Under the pieces are notes generated by a model. The model was given only the letters and a program-made list of their open reading frames with translations. It had not been told where the DNA came from and searched no databases. This document shows, piece by piece, positions 1-15,000 of a stretch of 64,000 bases of DNA. This DNA comes from Rhodeus uyekii (Eukaryota; Chordata; Actinopteri; Cypriniformes; Acheilognathidae). A program made the position numbers and the translations under genes. Numbering within the stretch: position 1 is the stretch's first letter; each line of letters opens with the position of its first letter. The stretch is taken from contig JAWRVZ010000028.1 in the NCBI GenBank assembly GCA_037043235.1, positions 175,001 through 239,000 of the forward strand. Reading direction: 5' to 3'.

Positions 1-680
1 CCGGTCTGGTGAAGAAACACAAAGAGATTGGAGCACTTGATCCATAGGGTTTATGACAAATCTCTATTATCCACATAAACCCTTTCATTTCAAAAATGTC
101 CTCATTATTACAATCTGGCAAAATAAACATGGTATTTATGCTGATGGTTCAAACTGCACTGAAATTAAGATACTTATAATAACAAAGAAACTCAATAAAA
201 GCACCTCACAAATGCAGTTTTGTATAACTGTAAAGTTATTTTTCTACTTCTCTATATTACTTCGTTTCATTTCATTCTTTCTATAGGTCCTTTTTTCGAA
301 TTATACGTAAATTACATCTAAAAGCAATAAAAAGGTCATCTAAAATGGCGGTTTTTAAGATTGAATCATGAATTTCAAGGACCTGTGAACGCAAGCTGCC
401 ATTATGGTATTTCGTATTTCCCCGATATACATCTCCTGACCTGTATTCAAAATTCATAGTTCCACAAGTGACATCAGGATGTCTCGGACATCTGAGAAGT
501 AAAGGCTTACTCCTGACCCGGTCTCCATGGCAACCTAGTGCTGAGTAGTAGCTGGCAGGTTTTGACAGATGAGAAATGTTGTAGAAATGTTGAAAGGTCT
601 GGCTGTCTTTGTTGAGCATTATATGTTTACATGTAAACTAAAACATAACATAATATATATATATATATACAGTAAATGTT

Positions 681-728
<48 letters not shown>

Positions 729-2650
729 CATTTACTGTGACAGACAAAGTAAACGGCATCATAAAATACTGTAAAAAAAATATTATATATATATATATAT
801 ATTAAAAAATATATATTTTTTTTAAATATATATAAATATTTAATAGCAATTAAATGAAGCTTCAAGGTGAGAACAACCATTCATTTACGAAATATATGTT
901 ATATATATACACTGTGCAAATTATTGTCTTCAATCAAAAAAAAAATCATAAAACACTAATTTATGGATATCAATATATTATGGGGGAAAAAATAGATGAC
1001 GTATTTGATGATGATACATTTTGGGGAAGAAGGAAGGGGAAGAAGGAAGAAAAAAAAGAGAAAAAAAAAAAAAATCAATGGACTTTATACTGGCCATCAT
1101 ACTGCAATTCATAATTATTTATCAACCTAGAATCCTAGAATTAGCATTTTGATTGATACTGACCCTGTTCAGGTTCAGGTCAATATCACTTCCATTTCTA
1201 AATCAATTCAGGAGATGCAGTGAAAATGAATTGACTGCTGAATTCCCCTTTGGTTTCTGTATAAATGTCCAAAAAAAATTCACCTCTTGAATACAATTTA
1301 AATGCTTTCTGAATCAGCATACTTGAAGCTCTGACTGACTCCTATATGAGATAAACAGACAGATAATATGTGATCCCTCCTATCATATCGACTTTCACTG
1401 CAAATACCGTATCGTGCACTTTAATAAAATTAGACATCTTGCTAAACACATAATTTGGACAGATATTCATTAAAAACATCAATGATCATCTTAGACGGAA
1501 AAATTGGATGCAAGAGACAATAAATTGTAAGAACAATTCGTCTCCTGCCTCTTCATAATGCACACAAATTTCCAAAGCTGACCACCGGTACTTGTAAAAG
1601 CAATCTGGCAACCCTCTTTCATTTCTCCATCCGCCCCACAATCCTCCAGCAGTATTAGCGATACTGGGAAAGGTCACATGATAAATGACTGACAAACAAA
1701 TCAAACCATATTAGCGTGTAGCTTTGTTATCAGCCGTCGGCAGAGATAACAGAAAAATGAAGCTTCTACCGAATAATTCGGGTTGTGTTTTTTGCCTGCT
1801 CTGCAGTCTAAATCAGAGGGAGGGATAGAAAGAAGGAGAGGAGGGAGAAAAAAAGAAAAAGAAAAAACAAGGATCTGGCTGTGGCTGTTTGTCTCAGTGC
1901 CTGACAGTGGGAGAGCAATAATACGCATTAATGATGGTGCGTGTGCAAGTCTATGCAGCCAGGAGCAGTCAGTCACATCGGCTCCCAGGAGGTGGCAGTG
2001 AGCTGGGGTACACTTACACACACCGACACACACATATACAGTACACCTCCCCAAGGCCCCCAAGGTGAGGGTGACCACTGGCCCCCCAGCCCCCCGTCCC
2101 ATGTCTATCCTTTCAGTCAAATCAGGGTTTTTCAAAAGACTTCAACTCTTTATAAATGGCACAGGCATGTGGAGATGCGGGAAGAAATTTGGAAATGGCA
2201 GTTCAGAAACAATCAAGGCGAATTTCAAACGGATTAGCCTGGGAGGTTCTGGGCACGAGTTAGATGCTATCTCAACTTTCCAACTGAAAGTCATCACACA
2301 GCCAGGAAAAATCAATCACGTCTCCTCCAGGATGAGAAAAGTAATATGAAAAACAAGTGCAATGGCTGCCATCTGCGCAACACAAAACTGTTCTGCTCCG
2401 AAATGAATTGCCATAGATATTTCCTTCCCCTGCTTCCTACTTTTTATTTGTGTTCACCGGCAGCCTGTTCTCATTTCTCTGTTGTACTTGTGTATGAGAA
2501 GAGAGAAAAAAAACGAGGTAGTTTGGTAGTTATAGTTAGCATGCTATTATTTACAGACAACAAAGAAACAACAAAAGACAGATAAACAACATCTATTTTT
2601 TGAAAGAATTTTTTTTCATTATATACCATTTGTATTTATGCAAATTTAGC
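1..2650. other. Gene-free DNA
   Basis: No coding exon is recognised on either strand. About 280-620 is more GC-balanced than its surroundings and non-repetitive, so it could be a conserved non-coding element. About 650-850 is AT microsatellite. An A/G-rich purine stretch lies at 1020-1075, with another at 1820-1870. Confidence 0.6.
650..850. repeat. AT-dinucleotide microsatellite cluster
   Basis: Several TA/AT runs (around 652-670, 693-721 and 783-801). The segments around the longest run (TAAATAAACATTTACTGT and its reverse complement) form an inverted repeat, so the stretch can fold into a hairpin. Confidence 0.85.
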
Positions 2651-2654
2651 AAAA

Positions 2655-3186
2655 GTTTCAGTAAAGACATTTATAAAAGTTACAAAAGAGTTCCGTCTCA
2701 AATAAATTCTGTTCTTTCAATCTTTCAAAAGCATGAAGCAGCACAACGATTTCAACATTAATAATATTAAGAAATGTTTCTTGAGGACCAAATCGGCATG
2801 ATTTGTGATATGTATTCATATGTGTGTGTGTGTGTGTATGTGTGTGTATACATGCATACATACATGCACAACCACACACACATAAATATATATCAACATT
2901 GATAATAATAATTTCAAAAATCATTTTTTAAGCATTAAATAATCAAGTTTGAATGATTTCTGAAGGATCGTGTGACACTGAAGACTTTGGTATTACAGCA
3001 AAATATTAGTTTAAAATGTATTGGAATAGAAAACAGTTATTTACATTATAATAATATTTCACAATGTTACTGTTTTTACTGCATTTTTTATTAAATAAAT
3101 GCAGCCTGGGAGAGCATAAAACACTTCTTTCAAAAACATTTCATCTAAAATCTTACAGACCCCAAACATATGAACGGTAGTACACT
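2655..3186 (+). repeat. Dispersed fish repeat, copy 1
   Basis: Begins CAGTAAAGACATTTAT, contains GAAATGTTTCTTGAG, ATGATTTCTGAAGGATC, GTGTGACACTGAAGACT and AAATAAATGCAGCCT, and ends ACCCCAAAC...GAACGGTAGT. The same ordered motifs recur at 18.3, 29.4, 40.0, 45.1 and 49.1 kb. The ends resemble inverted termini of a non-autonomous DNA transposon. A TG/CA microsatellite interrupts this copy at about 2820-2880. Confidence 0.75.
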
Positions 3187-3189
3187 TAC

Positions 3190-6100
3190 AACACAGATAT
3201 TCTTTCACATCACTGCAGCTGATTCTAAACCATGTTTCTTGCACCGAAATTACCTGGTAGCAACTTTTTCATGCGTTTTCCTTCCACCCTAAACCTGACA
3301 GCCTCTTTAAACATGTATTTCAGTGTTAGAGGGCCGGTTTGGGCGCTTTGGGTTATCCACTCCAACTCATGGACATGACCCGAGTGGGAGAGGAAGAGAT
3401 TATGGCAGAATGAGCGAGGGAGAGGGCGCTCAGGGCCTGAGCTCCCTCACATGAAGCTTTCATTACATGAAGGGCGATCCGCAGAGAAACCTGATTTACC
3501 ATGGGACTGTGTTCCAGCACCAGAAAGCCAGTGCTCCTGTCAACCTCCATACCGGTATCTCTTACTGTAGACGGATGGAGAGAAAGAAAAACAGAACCTA
3601 ACAGCCTTTGTCAGAGTCAAATACGGTCTTTTAGTCCATGTACGGATTTGAAATAATTGCAGTTGTCATTAATGCCAGAAATCAGGCAGTGGCCTGCACT
3701 GGTGGAGCCTCGGCAGATGCTAACGAATCATGTGAAGCCATGCATACTTGACATTTATTACATAAAACAATAAGCAGCAAAAACCTCTTGCTGCATAATT
3801 ACACCATTTAGACACAACCGGGATCAGATGAAATGAAAGAGACCTGCAGGAAAAAAGGAATTAGTTGCCATCTGCTTTCCTGGAGGGCCTGCCACCACCC
3901 CGGAGAGACATCACACATAATGTGAGACTTTAGGAGCTCAGCTTTAACTGGGGAATGACACTAATTCTGGCCAATGTTTATCTCCCCTCACTGAGCAGGA
4001 CTCATAAAGATTTCATGTTACTCAAATGAGCCCTACAGTTCTCCCTCTGATCGTGCTATAGATAGATGTGCTATAGACTCAGCAGGCATTACAGATTAAT
4101 CTTACTGCATACGTTTTATTGAAATGCATTAAGACAATGTGTCTTCATTTCAGACTTATGGAAAGCTTAGGTTTAACAGCACTGTGATATTTCAACTTTA
4201 TTTAAATATTTCTTAGACTAAACTTTTAATATCGACAGTTCCCATAAATCATAGGTGAAACTTTACTACATAAAATAATAACAACAACACTGGCAATAAT
4301 AATAATTTATCAAATATAAATGTACAATAAATTCATAATATAATTGCATTACTATTATTATATTGATTTTAGTTCTAAAGATTATGATAGGTTTATTGTA
4401 TTTCAGTCTCCCCAAACTGAATTTTTTTTATTATAATGTCACATATATATCACAGAAAAAAATATTACAAATCCTCATCTTCACGCGCACTAAAGTCAAG
4501 AGGGTTATTGAAGCGTTTTTAACCAGAAATTATATGTTTAATTTTTAGGTTTCATTTTATAAAACAGTAAAACATAAAACACTACTACGATTGTTTGTTA
4601 ACCAGGGGCATGACTTGTATAAACATATTAATAGGTTTTTATATACATCTTTTTTATTAAAGCTAAACCAAATATTAATTCGAAAAGGGTTCTTACATTT
4701 TGCTTGAACAACATACATGCTATACTTAAAGAAAAGGTCTGATATATTTTTTGCACAATTTTCTCCAGCCAAGAGTAGCAAAAGCATATAGAAGGCATTA
4801 TTTTGGTGCGCTCCTGGCTACAGAGAATTAGAAAATATCAGACTGTCATTGTGATTTGATACTAGGATGAAAAATGTCAAAAGTGGAGATGACAAATCAG
4901 CCCAGTGAGGAGAAGTGGCTCTCAGACAGGGGATGTCATTTGTCATGATTGCCATTTGACTGCACTCCCAGCCCCCCTCCTCCACCGGCTTTTCTGCCTA
5001 CAGATGAATGATACATTGATAGCCATTAATTCTAAATTATCCAAATTTGCCTAACTGCATCTAGCATGTGCGTGGAAATCAAATTTATCAGTGCTTTCCT
5101 TTTGCTTTCTCCATCTTTTTTCCCCTCCACTCTCCTCTTCTTTGCCTTCCGCGAAGCCTAAACCTTTCTGTGGACAGACAGGGAATTAGATTTGCACTCT
5201 GCACAATACACACAAGCCAGACCATCAAACCCTAAGCTTGGTGACATTTCCGAATGTTCATCTCCCCTCATTTCAATCGTCCATTTGGAATGAATAAAAC
5301 GGCCAGGCGACTTGAAAGAATGGCAGCCCCCTGAGCTTCACTGCATCTATAGCTCATATCTCCACCTCCTCCTCCTACTCCTCCTCGCATCCCCCGCCCC
5401 CCTACGCCCCCACCCCGAGCCCAACCTTTAGGAAGCCAAGGGGCTTTGTTGGAGGGGGACACAGCTGAGCCTGCCTCACATCCAGAGCCCCCTGCATAAT
5501 ACTGGAGGTAATTAAGCCACAGCTTCAAGGTTGCATGGACACAAGACAATTCAGCCTAATGAAGTATCGATCGGCTGCAGCAGAAGTAAAACAAGTTGAC
5601 ATTCATTTAGAGGTACTAGTGAGAATATACCACAATGCCACGAATGACGCAAGGCTTCAATGGCACATGGTTTAATCATATGGAAACAACGTGGTCTAGA
5701 CTACAATACCTTGTTGAGCTACTTTGTCATAAACCAACAATCAAGACCGTGTACATTTTGGTACCATCACAGGGATTTGGGTTGCGGAAGAAAATAATCA
5801 AAGAAATCGCAGATTTAACCAAAATGAGAAATGTACATAAATAAATGGCAACAATGACAATCTTGTTAATGGAATAACGAATGGTTCCGATTATATCAGA
5901 CAGCGCTGTATTAGCCAAATTCACAATTATTCCAATTTGAAACGTTCTTTTTTGAATTTGAACATTTCCTGACAAACCAAATGTGACAAACATAATATTA
6001 TTGCTCCAATGGGGCTTGATTGAGGTTTGGCTCCACTAAAAAAGGTCTTCGGTCTAATCTGTCCTGAGAAAACCTCTTAAAACAGAATTACCCCCGCTTC

Positions 6101-9100
6101 CCCTCCTCCCGGTGACAACCAGATTTCATAAACAAATCTGATTCATTAAAGTCATTTGATTGACAGATGTTATGATTCAGAACATTTGCCCTAGTTCCAT
6201 GACTGAAAGCTGTAGACCAAGCAGCCAACTACCGTAGGCAAAACTAATGAGTCGATGCCCACAGACCTTGGACTAGAACATCTTAGAGAAGCTCCAGAAC
6301 GCAAGATTAGTCCAAAGACTGACTAGAATTGTAATAAGTTTGGGGCCATTAAAACTGAGCTCACAAGATGATCCACTACAGTTCTCTATGGATTCGAACA
6401 TCTCTTTTTTTCCAGTTCCTCATTAACTAAAAATGGGATATTACCATTTTAAAATGGTATTGTAATTTTTTAGCTCAATTTGTTGCTCAGTTTAGTTTGA
6501 TTAAATTAAAATTAGGGGAAACAGATTTGCCCTCCAAGTAATAAATTTAAATTAGTAAAATCAAGTGCTTAAATCTGTGTTCGGTGTGAGACAATTAATG
6601 CAAGATTTATTATTCCTCTGTGTAGTTAAATACTTCATACTAAATAAAAAGTCATTTTCATCATGGCAGAAAAAAAAACTAAAAACCTATTTTTTCTACT
6701 AGCATTACTGTACAATTTTAAATTAAAGCAAATTTTCTGAAAGAAATGTATTTAATTTGTGTGGAAAGGTACTTCTCAATTTAAGTTAAGAATATTTCGA
6801 TTTTTTTGATTGTATATTAGGGACATTAGTGAATGCAATGTAGTGTTTTACAGGAATTGTGTCGAAAGAAAAGGTCTGACAGTCATCTAAACTACATCAC
6901 CTGCCAACAAACACTGATAAGAAACATAATTCACCACAACTAATCAGTTCATTTTATCCAAAATAAACAGCTCTGCACTTTACATGTAATTCAAACAGAG
7001 CACTCAAAACACCCACATTTGCAGCTTTATCAGCACAATCAAATGCAAACATCCGGGAGAGAGCAGAGTTTTTTCCTTAAGTAATTGTCAGTCTTTTTTA
7101 ATGGAGTCCACAAATGTCAGTTGCCAATATGTTTTAACATTAAATGCAGTAGGAAGGATCCAGAAAGGTGGGCTATTCTGCAGAACACAATGCATTGTTA
7201 AACAGCTTCAATTATGCCAAATAGCCAGGTTTAGACGCATATTTGCATTGTGTAATATCCACAATCAATGCAGACATGAAAGTCAATTTGACTCGGCCTC
7301 ACAGGGTGAAACTCACAGTAAGTGAAAACCACTAGCGCTTTACATAAAAAGTACAGTGAGTTCCATTTGTCAGTAGCACGGTTCAAATATTTTGACATAC
7401 TTTATGATAATAGCTGTACAAACCAGCTAACAAATCACCAATCATGTGCAAACATAAAAAAAGGGAAAATGTACCAGCTGGACGTTTTGTTTTAATGTTG
7501 TGCTTTAAATTCGTTCCACTGCCAAAAAGATCACACTGATGCATTTCTGTATCGTTGTCAGAAAATGACAGTCAAGTGCCACGGTGCGTTAACATTAGCA
7601 CAAGAGCTTTAAGACATTTACACAAAACATGATACAAAACATTCCACCCACAGTAGCAGAATACAGTATATAAAAGTCCAGGTGAGAGATGCTCGAAGTG
7701 CAGGTCAGGTGACATGATAAACAGAGAACTGAGCATGTACTCAAATCTCTCTAGGCACTCATTGCTCATGGCATAGACAGCAAAGATTATATAACATAAC
7801 ATAACATAACTACACACCACATTAAGCATTCAGGTGGAAACCCCTAAAGACAAAATCTCTCTCTAAAAAAAAAGTTTTATACACATTTATGTGGTAATGA
7901 ATTGAATTCAAAATGTGCAGGTCCACAAAACACACTTTGAGCTAAAAATTGAAATAAAATAATTGCATGGACCCATTAACAAGTCACTTACTGTGAATTA
8001 TGAACAATTAAAACACATTAGATATCGCTCGGTTTTCAAAAAAAAAACATTTGGCCCTTTTTGATAGCTTATAGCAATCATAAATCACAAAGTATGAATC
8101 AGAGACTGTTTTGACACAGATGGAGGAAAGAAAAAAAAACCTGTCCAGTTTATGAAAGAAGTCAACATAAATAAAAAATGTTCTCATGGGCAATCATAAA
8201 TATGGAGAAGTGAGGTGTGAAAATGAATATACAGTCCCGCAAAAAAGAAAGGGGGAAAAACCCAGAGTGCATTGTGCAGGGCAGCTCTCTGCTTGTCTTT
8301 CTGTGAGTTGTTTGGTATCTTTTCTTACCTGTCACAGACGCAGAGGAGTCAGGCCACGTCCTTAGAGGATTCTGCCAGTGCTGAAGACACGCAGGCCATC
8401 CACAGAAACCACACAGTGCACTCTTCACTGAAATACATATACAATCAGATAATATTTGTGTCAAAACATTCACGAGTTTAACTTTTGTCACAGCACGCAA
8501 AACGCACAAAGATTGGCGTGTAAATGTACATGTATTGGATTGTGTACAGCTCTCAATACTATGATCATGTATATGTCTCCAGAAAAAAAAGTTGTAGTCC
8601 CATGGGCCAAGGCTTACTCGAGGCACACTTTCATATTACATTAGCTTTTGTAATGAATTATATGCAACTAACACTGTTATTGATATTCATTTCACAACCT
8701 CTAGTCAGGAAGACACATTACACAAAGAGTTAAAAGTTTCTTTTTAGCTGTACTTCGCTAGACTGCAATGTCAATTTATGTCATATGAAAAAGTAGGCCA
8801 GGAACTATCAATCTAATCCTCATCACTACCCAATCTGCTGTATATGAATAGTGCATGATTAATTCTTCAGTATTAATCATGTACTTTGTTCATATAAAAC
8901 AAAGCTTAAGCTCTATTTGCTAAGATATTTGACCTTGTGAAAGAGTTAAGACATTACAGCTTGGATTTAAAATGCATCTAAAGATTAAAACTGGTGGTTG
9001 ACTATTAGAGAGGATTATAGATGAAGGAAAATTATTTTTCATTTTGATGCAAAACTGATTTCGAAGTAAAAAATAAAAAATAAGGAGCAGGTGGTACATT

Positions 9101-12000
9101 ATTTTGATAGCAAATAAGGTTATGCAGAAGATGTGTGATATCTATATAGCGTTTTTGCCCCTGCCCTTCAATCAAAGCAGTAAAATTAAAGTAATACCTT
9201 GCGCAAGCAACAAGATTTGTTGTGAATATATGCTTCAGTGCTTCAGGCTATGTGCTACTTCAGAAATCAGCGCGGCTTTGATCTTTACTCACTGAAATGA
9301 AAAAATCCTTTATGACTATAAAGTAAGTCTTACTTCTTTTTCTTACAGTGAATCTTGTTTACCAGTACAGAAGTGCATGTTTACAGGTGAATGGGAATTA
9401 CTCTGGAGACACAGAGAAGTTTCAGCTCAGCCAAAAATGCATATTTTCACCATTCAAGTGCTTTGAAATGCAACCAAGGTCACCGTCAAAGACATCCATT
9501 TTAGCATTCACACTACCTGAAGCATGTCAGACTTTTTTCTCTTTTAAAAATCAAAGGTGCACTAGGTACAAGAATACTTGCAACTCTTAATCTCACAAAT
9601 ACAGTTCTCTCAATAAAGCAAAGATGGGCAATGACTTTTCCAAATAGCAGGACACTTAAATATAACAACAACAAAAAAACACTTCTCATTTCTATCATTT
9701 GATAAACTGCCTTGTATGATCAATTCCTATACCACAACAACACAACAACAACAAAAAATAATTTAAAAAATCACTCTTTAGGACTTTAAAGCAACCATGT
9801 TGATACGGTTAATGCAAGTCGACACTGAAAATACAAGTCGACTAATGAAAAAATACACATTGATGCAAACTAAATATGCTTAAATACTTTGAGTTAAGAT
9901 TTTTTTTTTTTATCGATTCCGCGTCTTTTTGTACTTGAATGGACAAATACACATAAATAGTCAAAATATTACCGTAAAACACATTTGGTTATGTATTAAA
10001 ATAACATAAACAGTTGACAACAAAAACACTCAACAATAAAACAATATTTTGGATCTGTGTAGCTCTTAAAGTGAAAGCAGCCTAATATTCCTGCTGCCGT
10101 CTTTATAATAATGTCAATCAAACAAGAAAAGACAAAGCTAATCTTGACTGCATAACAATTATAACTATATTTGTAATGTATATTTTTCATTTATAAAGTG
10201 TTATTTTACATTTGATTATTTACAGTTTCTGTATTTGAATACCTGAAAGTACCCATTTTAATCATACTTTTGTTCAGTTTTGTTTATTTGTGCGATTGCT
10301 AATTTGTTTGGTTTAATTTTGTTTCTTTTTTAATTACTGAGTGTGTATTTCTCTTTAGTAAGGCTTGAAATTTACATTAGACAGACTAGGCTAGTTTTTT
10401 TTTCTATGGGATTTTTAAACCATAGGCAAAAGCTCTTTAGCCTGTTGATTTTACATAATTTTTCTTCATGGTTTTCAGCAACAATAATGTTTTGCAGTAA
10501 GATATAAATATATATATACTATAAGGAATCATTCAAATTTCATACCTAATCCTATAAATTAGTTACAGGTACACGTTAAACTTTTCTTGCAGTTTTGCCA
10601 CCTGTCATGTGTACAGATACCTTTCATAAACAAGATGCATGTTCAAACACGGTCACTTTAAAAAAAAAATCTGTTATTACATTATGTACTTATTAGAATC
10701 AGCTGAATCAATAGGCAGCGCAAGATCAATAAACATGTCTATATTTGCTAACACTGGCTTATACATTTATGATCATAATGCACAGATCATATGATCTCTT
10801 TTCAGTGGCATTCTGTATGGGATTTGACTTTTTGATTCATAGATTTAGTAGCCTATTTCAAATGACTCCGTTACACAGAATGTTCTTTGACTGCAATTAT
10901 TCAATTGCAAAATGACTTGTAAATATTAATCAAATCAAGTTCCCAACCATAAGGTCAAAAGTCTGCATCAAAATGCCAAAATCAAATTTGAACCTGGAAA
11001 GTTTTAGGTCATCAAACAGAGAAACATTATGATGTAAAATGAAAATTCTGTATTATTTCTAGGTCATTAATCAAATAAGTACATTTCTGATAGAGATCCT
11101 GTGAAGTCCATTGTATAAACACCCAGATGTTCTTGCTTCCATTGACACGCAAGATGTTTTTTAATCATATCAAATTGTGCTTGATTACATAATCATCAGG
11201 TTTTACACAAGCCTGTGGAGGTAAAGCAAAAGGGAAAGACACAAAATACTAAGAGATTCCGAAATTATTATGCTGATAAATAATATAATTTATAATGAAA
11301 AACATCTGACTTAGAAACATGCTAGACAAAAACAATTTCAGTATTCAGTACAATTTTCAGACTGCTAGGTTGTTCAGTGAGGGAACAAGGTTTTACAATA
11401 TTTTTACTCAATTGCATTAAAATGAAAATAAGTTGATTGTGTTTTTAAATCTCTCTTTCACACAACATGGATGTTAATAGGTCAACAGGTCACATTTCCG
11501 GTCAATACTTGGACAAAGTAAAGGGTTTACTTTGTAAAATGATGGATTTCAATCTTGTGATGACAGTTTGAGCAGCTGTAAACATATCTAATTTGAAGCA
11601 AAGCACTAGAATGCATTTTTTTATGTGGAGGTCCTGAGATCTATTTACTTGATTAAATCTGTGCTCCTAATCCTTCATGAGAGACAATGTTGCTCATGTT
11701 TTTGGAATCTGTTGAGCTCCACACTATTGTTGTTTATTTCATCCACTCGAACAATCTATTACTCTTGCTAGCCAAGAATGTCATTAATTTATTAAGGATT
11801 GTTTTTGATAATATATGTAATATGTAGAATAATCTGACAATTTGTTATGATTTGTTTGTGATATTTAGTAATAACAAAAAATAATAATTAAATGAAATTA
11901 AAAAAGAAAAAAAATATGATTAGTTTATGATTGGAAAAAGCTTTTAAAGTTGTTAATAATAATTTCCATACATCATTCATTTATTATGAATTGTTTTAAT
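3190..12000. other. Gene-free, AT-rich DNA
   Basis: No exon, RNA gene or intact mobile element is recognised. About 4850-5250 is non-repetitive with short homeobox-like words (CATTAATTCTAAATTATC) and resembles conserved regulatory DNA. CCT/CTC-rich tracts lie at 5360-5420. 6400-7000 and 8640-12000 are AT-rich with short A and T runs. Confidence 0.55.
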
Positions 12001-15000
12001 AATTGTTAATAAAAATTAAAGGGGGGGGGGGTTAAACAGCTGCATAAAATTGCAGAGCTTGATTGGTTTCTGATTGGAGAAGCTTTTAAAGCCATTATTT
12101 CTCTAAGGTTAAAGTCTTCAGATTCTGGGTGCATTTTAATGTCTATGCTTTTAAAAGGGGATGGGCAGATGAGAGTTTTAATCCTCTCTCCTCTGGCCTC
12201 AGAGGCCCGTCTTTTACTCCGTGCATCAACAACAAATGTTGACCTTGCTGTTCAAAACTCAAGGCCTTAAAGGTATATGCAAAAAGCAACATGGACACCT
12301 CAAAAGAGGACCGGCTTTTGATGTTGAGGGGCCCCGGTTTCAAAGCAAACGTGAGATACCCATAGGCTCAAATTCCATCAAACAGTTTTTCATATATGTA
12401 GCTTGTAGGTGTTTATAATTACAAACAAGCGGCATCATGATTAAAACATTGCGAGAGGATCAGAGGCCAGGGAAGACGTAATAAAAACAAGAGGGAAAGA
12501 GAGGTACATTCAGATTTTCTTCAGACATCTCATACAAAAAAAATATATTTACCTCATCCAGAGACCAACGATAAACCCTAAAAGCCAAAACAAAACCTAA
12601 CAATTTCCAAAGTACGAATAGAAAACACACAAAGCTCCTAAAAAAAAAAGCTTTTAATTGGTTTCCTCCAGATTCCACAGAGGCATCGCTTGAGTGACAC
12701 CCTGACATGCTAATAATGTCAGTCAATTTAAAAGGGTGCCGCTTCAAAGCGAGGAAGGAAACTTGCGAATAGTCCCATCATCGTCTGTCGGCCAGAGATT
12801 TTGTTTCGCAGAAGTCACACGCACAGTCAAATGGTCAAGGGCTGTCGTGTAGAGATTAATGAGGAAGCTCTAGGCACTTTGGGAGGTCAGTGTGACGCGA
12901 GGGGTAGGGGTGTGAAAAGAGCCCTCCAGGACTACCCCCCAACCCCAAAAAACATTTGATCACTCGTTCACTCTAAATGAGAAGACTGATTGGCCTTGAA
13001 TATGCTCAATCTGACATTGAGTAATTAAGAGAAATTATGTGGCAAGGATTGTTTCCATAATGTCTTCGGGGGCTCAGTCACGGCGCATTAATGAAGCCTG
13101 TTGTAATCCAAACCGCTTTCAATTGGCCTGTGACAAATAAAGACTGATGTTACGGCATGGCAGTTTGAGTGCATTGTGCACTATGTTGTCTCGATGATGT
13201 AATCATAGACTGAGGATGCTTTTAATTACCAGTTAAATATTTGCAAAATTTGGCAATTAAGCTAATTAACGTAAACATCATCAGTCACACTTTGTACGCT
13301 GAAATAAATTGCAATAACTGTTGTCATGCACAACAGCACAAAGGCTTTTTTTGCATGATGCATAAGCATGATGCTGTGGAGAAAATAAATAAACCTGACA
13401 GAAAAAAAAAACTCGTACCATTTCTATCTTTCTTTTCTACTACTGTCATGTCCAATATGGCATTACAGAGAGAGACCTTCGCTAGTCTCTTTAGTGCTGA
13501 TCTCTCTTGATCCCGATGTGTGGTCTAAATGAAAACTCAAACAGATCCATTCTCTCAAGTTCCCTCACAGATGTGAGGATCAATACAGGGACATGTGGGT
13601 ATCGATCAGCGTAAATGGTAGCAACACTCACAAATTTGCCAAAACAAGACCTTTTTTTCCAGAGGTCCGAGGCCACCGCCACGTGTGCTGTAATGTTTTT
13701 ACGATGTCTATGGATTTTATTGAGGTAGATTACATAGAATTATGTTGTTCAACTTACAACCAGGACTCTCAGAATGGCAAACCTTTCACTGAGCTTATTG
13801 GCACGGCTCTGGAGGGCAGCTTTTCAGACGGCAATTTAAATGCAGTATTGAGGATGCCAAATTTGATATGCAATAAACATAAGGGCCATAAAATACAGAT
13901 CTGTTGACCTGATCTTCTCTATATTGAGAACAACTTAGGTATGAAAACTCTTAGATGATTACAAGCAATTTGAAACACACACACACACACACAGCATATA
14001 GCAGGTGAATAAAATTGGATAAAACATTAGGAATACTCAATATAATCCCTACCATATCCATTACCATTTATCAGTAGTAGTTGCTATTAAATATTTAACT
14101 GTGCATGCTCATTTCCATTTTTACATTTAATTGACCTTTTCCATCATCTTGATCTTTAAAAACACTAACAACAACAACAACACCATTAAATGTATTCTCA
14201 AAACGAATATTAATTTTCAATACCGTACAGTGTGCATTATACATTATGATTCCTAAACTTAATATTTAATAACCAAATATTCCTAGTAAATTTAGTATAA
14301 GACAGTCTAAAATGAAGTTGGTTGAATAGAATGATTAAGTAATCAATCTAACTTATCCAGACGCGACAGATGGACACAAAAAATATGCACACATCAAATA
14401 AGTAAAGTAAATATAAATGCACCAAACATGTTATTTGTTATTTTGATCCCAGGCACAAGCAACCTCTGACACGAGACGAGTCTCAAAACCCTACGTCAAC
14501 AGGCACGCTGACGGCACAGTCTGCCACTGTATTAATAAACACACACTTTCATTTGTGCCTGTCATACCAATGAGGCTTTTGAGATCAGATGGAAATTGTT
14601 CTTGTCTTTCACAAAGTCCATTTCTGTTGTTTCTAAAGGGACAAACCAAGAGGCCAAGATGTGCAGTGGAGTGTGTCGAGTTGTTCACGGGGGTGGAGAT
14701 GTCCCCCAGCTTTATAACGAAGGCATGCTAAATCATTTAATTGTTCCCTAAAAGCATAAAGTCTAATTAGCATAGACATAATTGCTGTGGCTTGCGGCAT
14801 GGAGCAATTGACATCTAGGCAAGATGTTAATTGTCGTAATTGCCATTGTAACGCGTTATGCAAATCGTGCAACAACAATAACAAAAAAAGTTAATCTACA
14901 GCAACTGGTCATTTTAACATCCGTGTTAATTGGACATATGTTTCTATAAGAACACATGGACACAGCAGTGACTAATATAAAAAAGCCTGACAGATTAACA

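Noticed and set aside
281..619. 112-codon minus-strand frame as an exon
   Set aside because: No domain or family resemblance and no supporting splice sites or neighbours. The stretch may be conserved non-coding DNA.
8162..8626. 154-codon minus-strand frame
   Set aside because: Composition and residues are those of a chance frame, overlapping frames on the other strand are equally long, and no motif is present.
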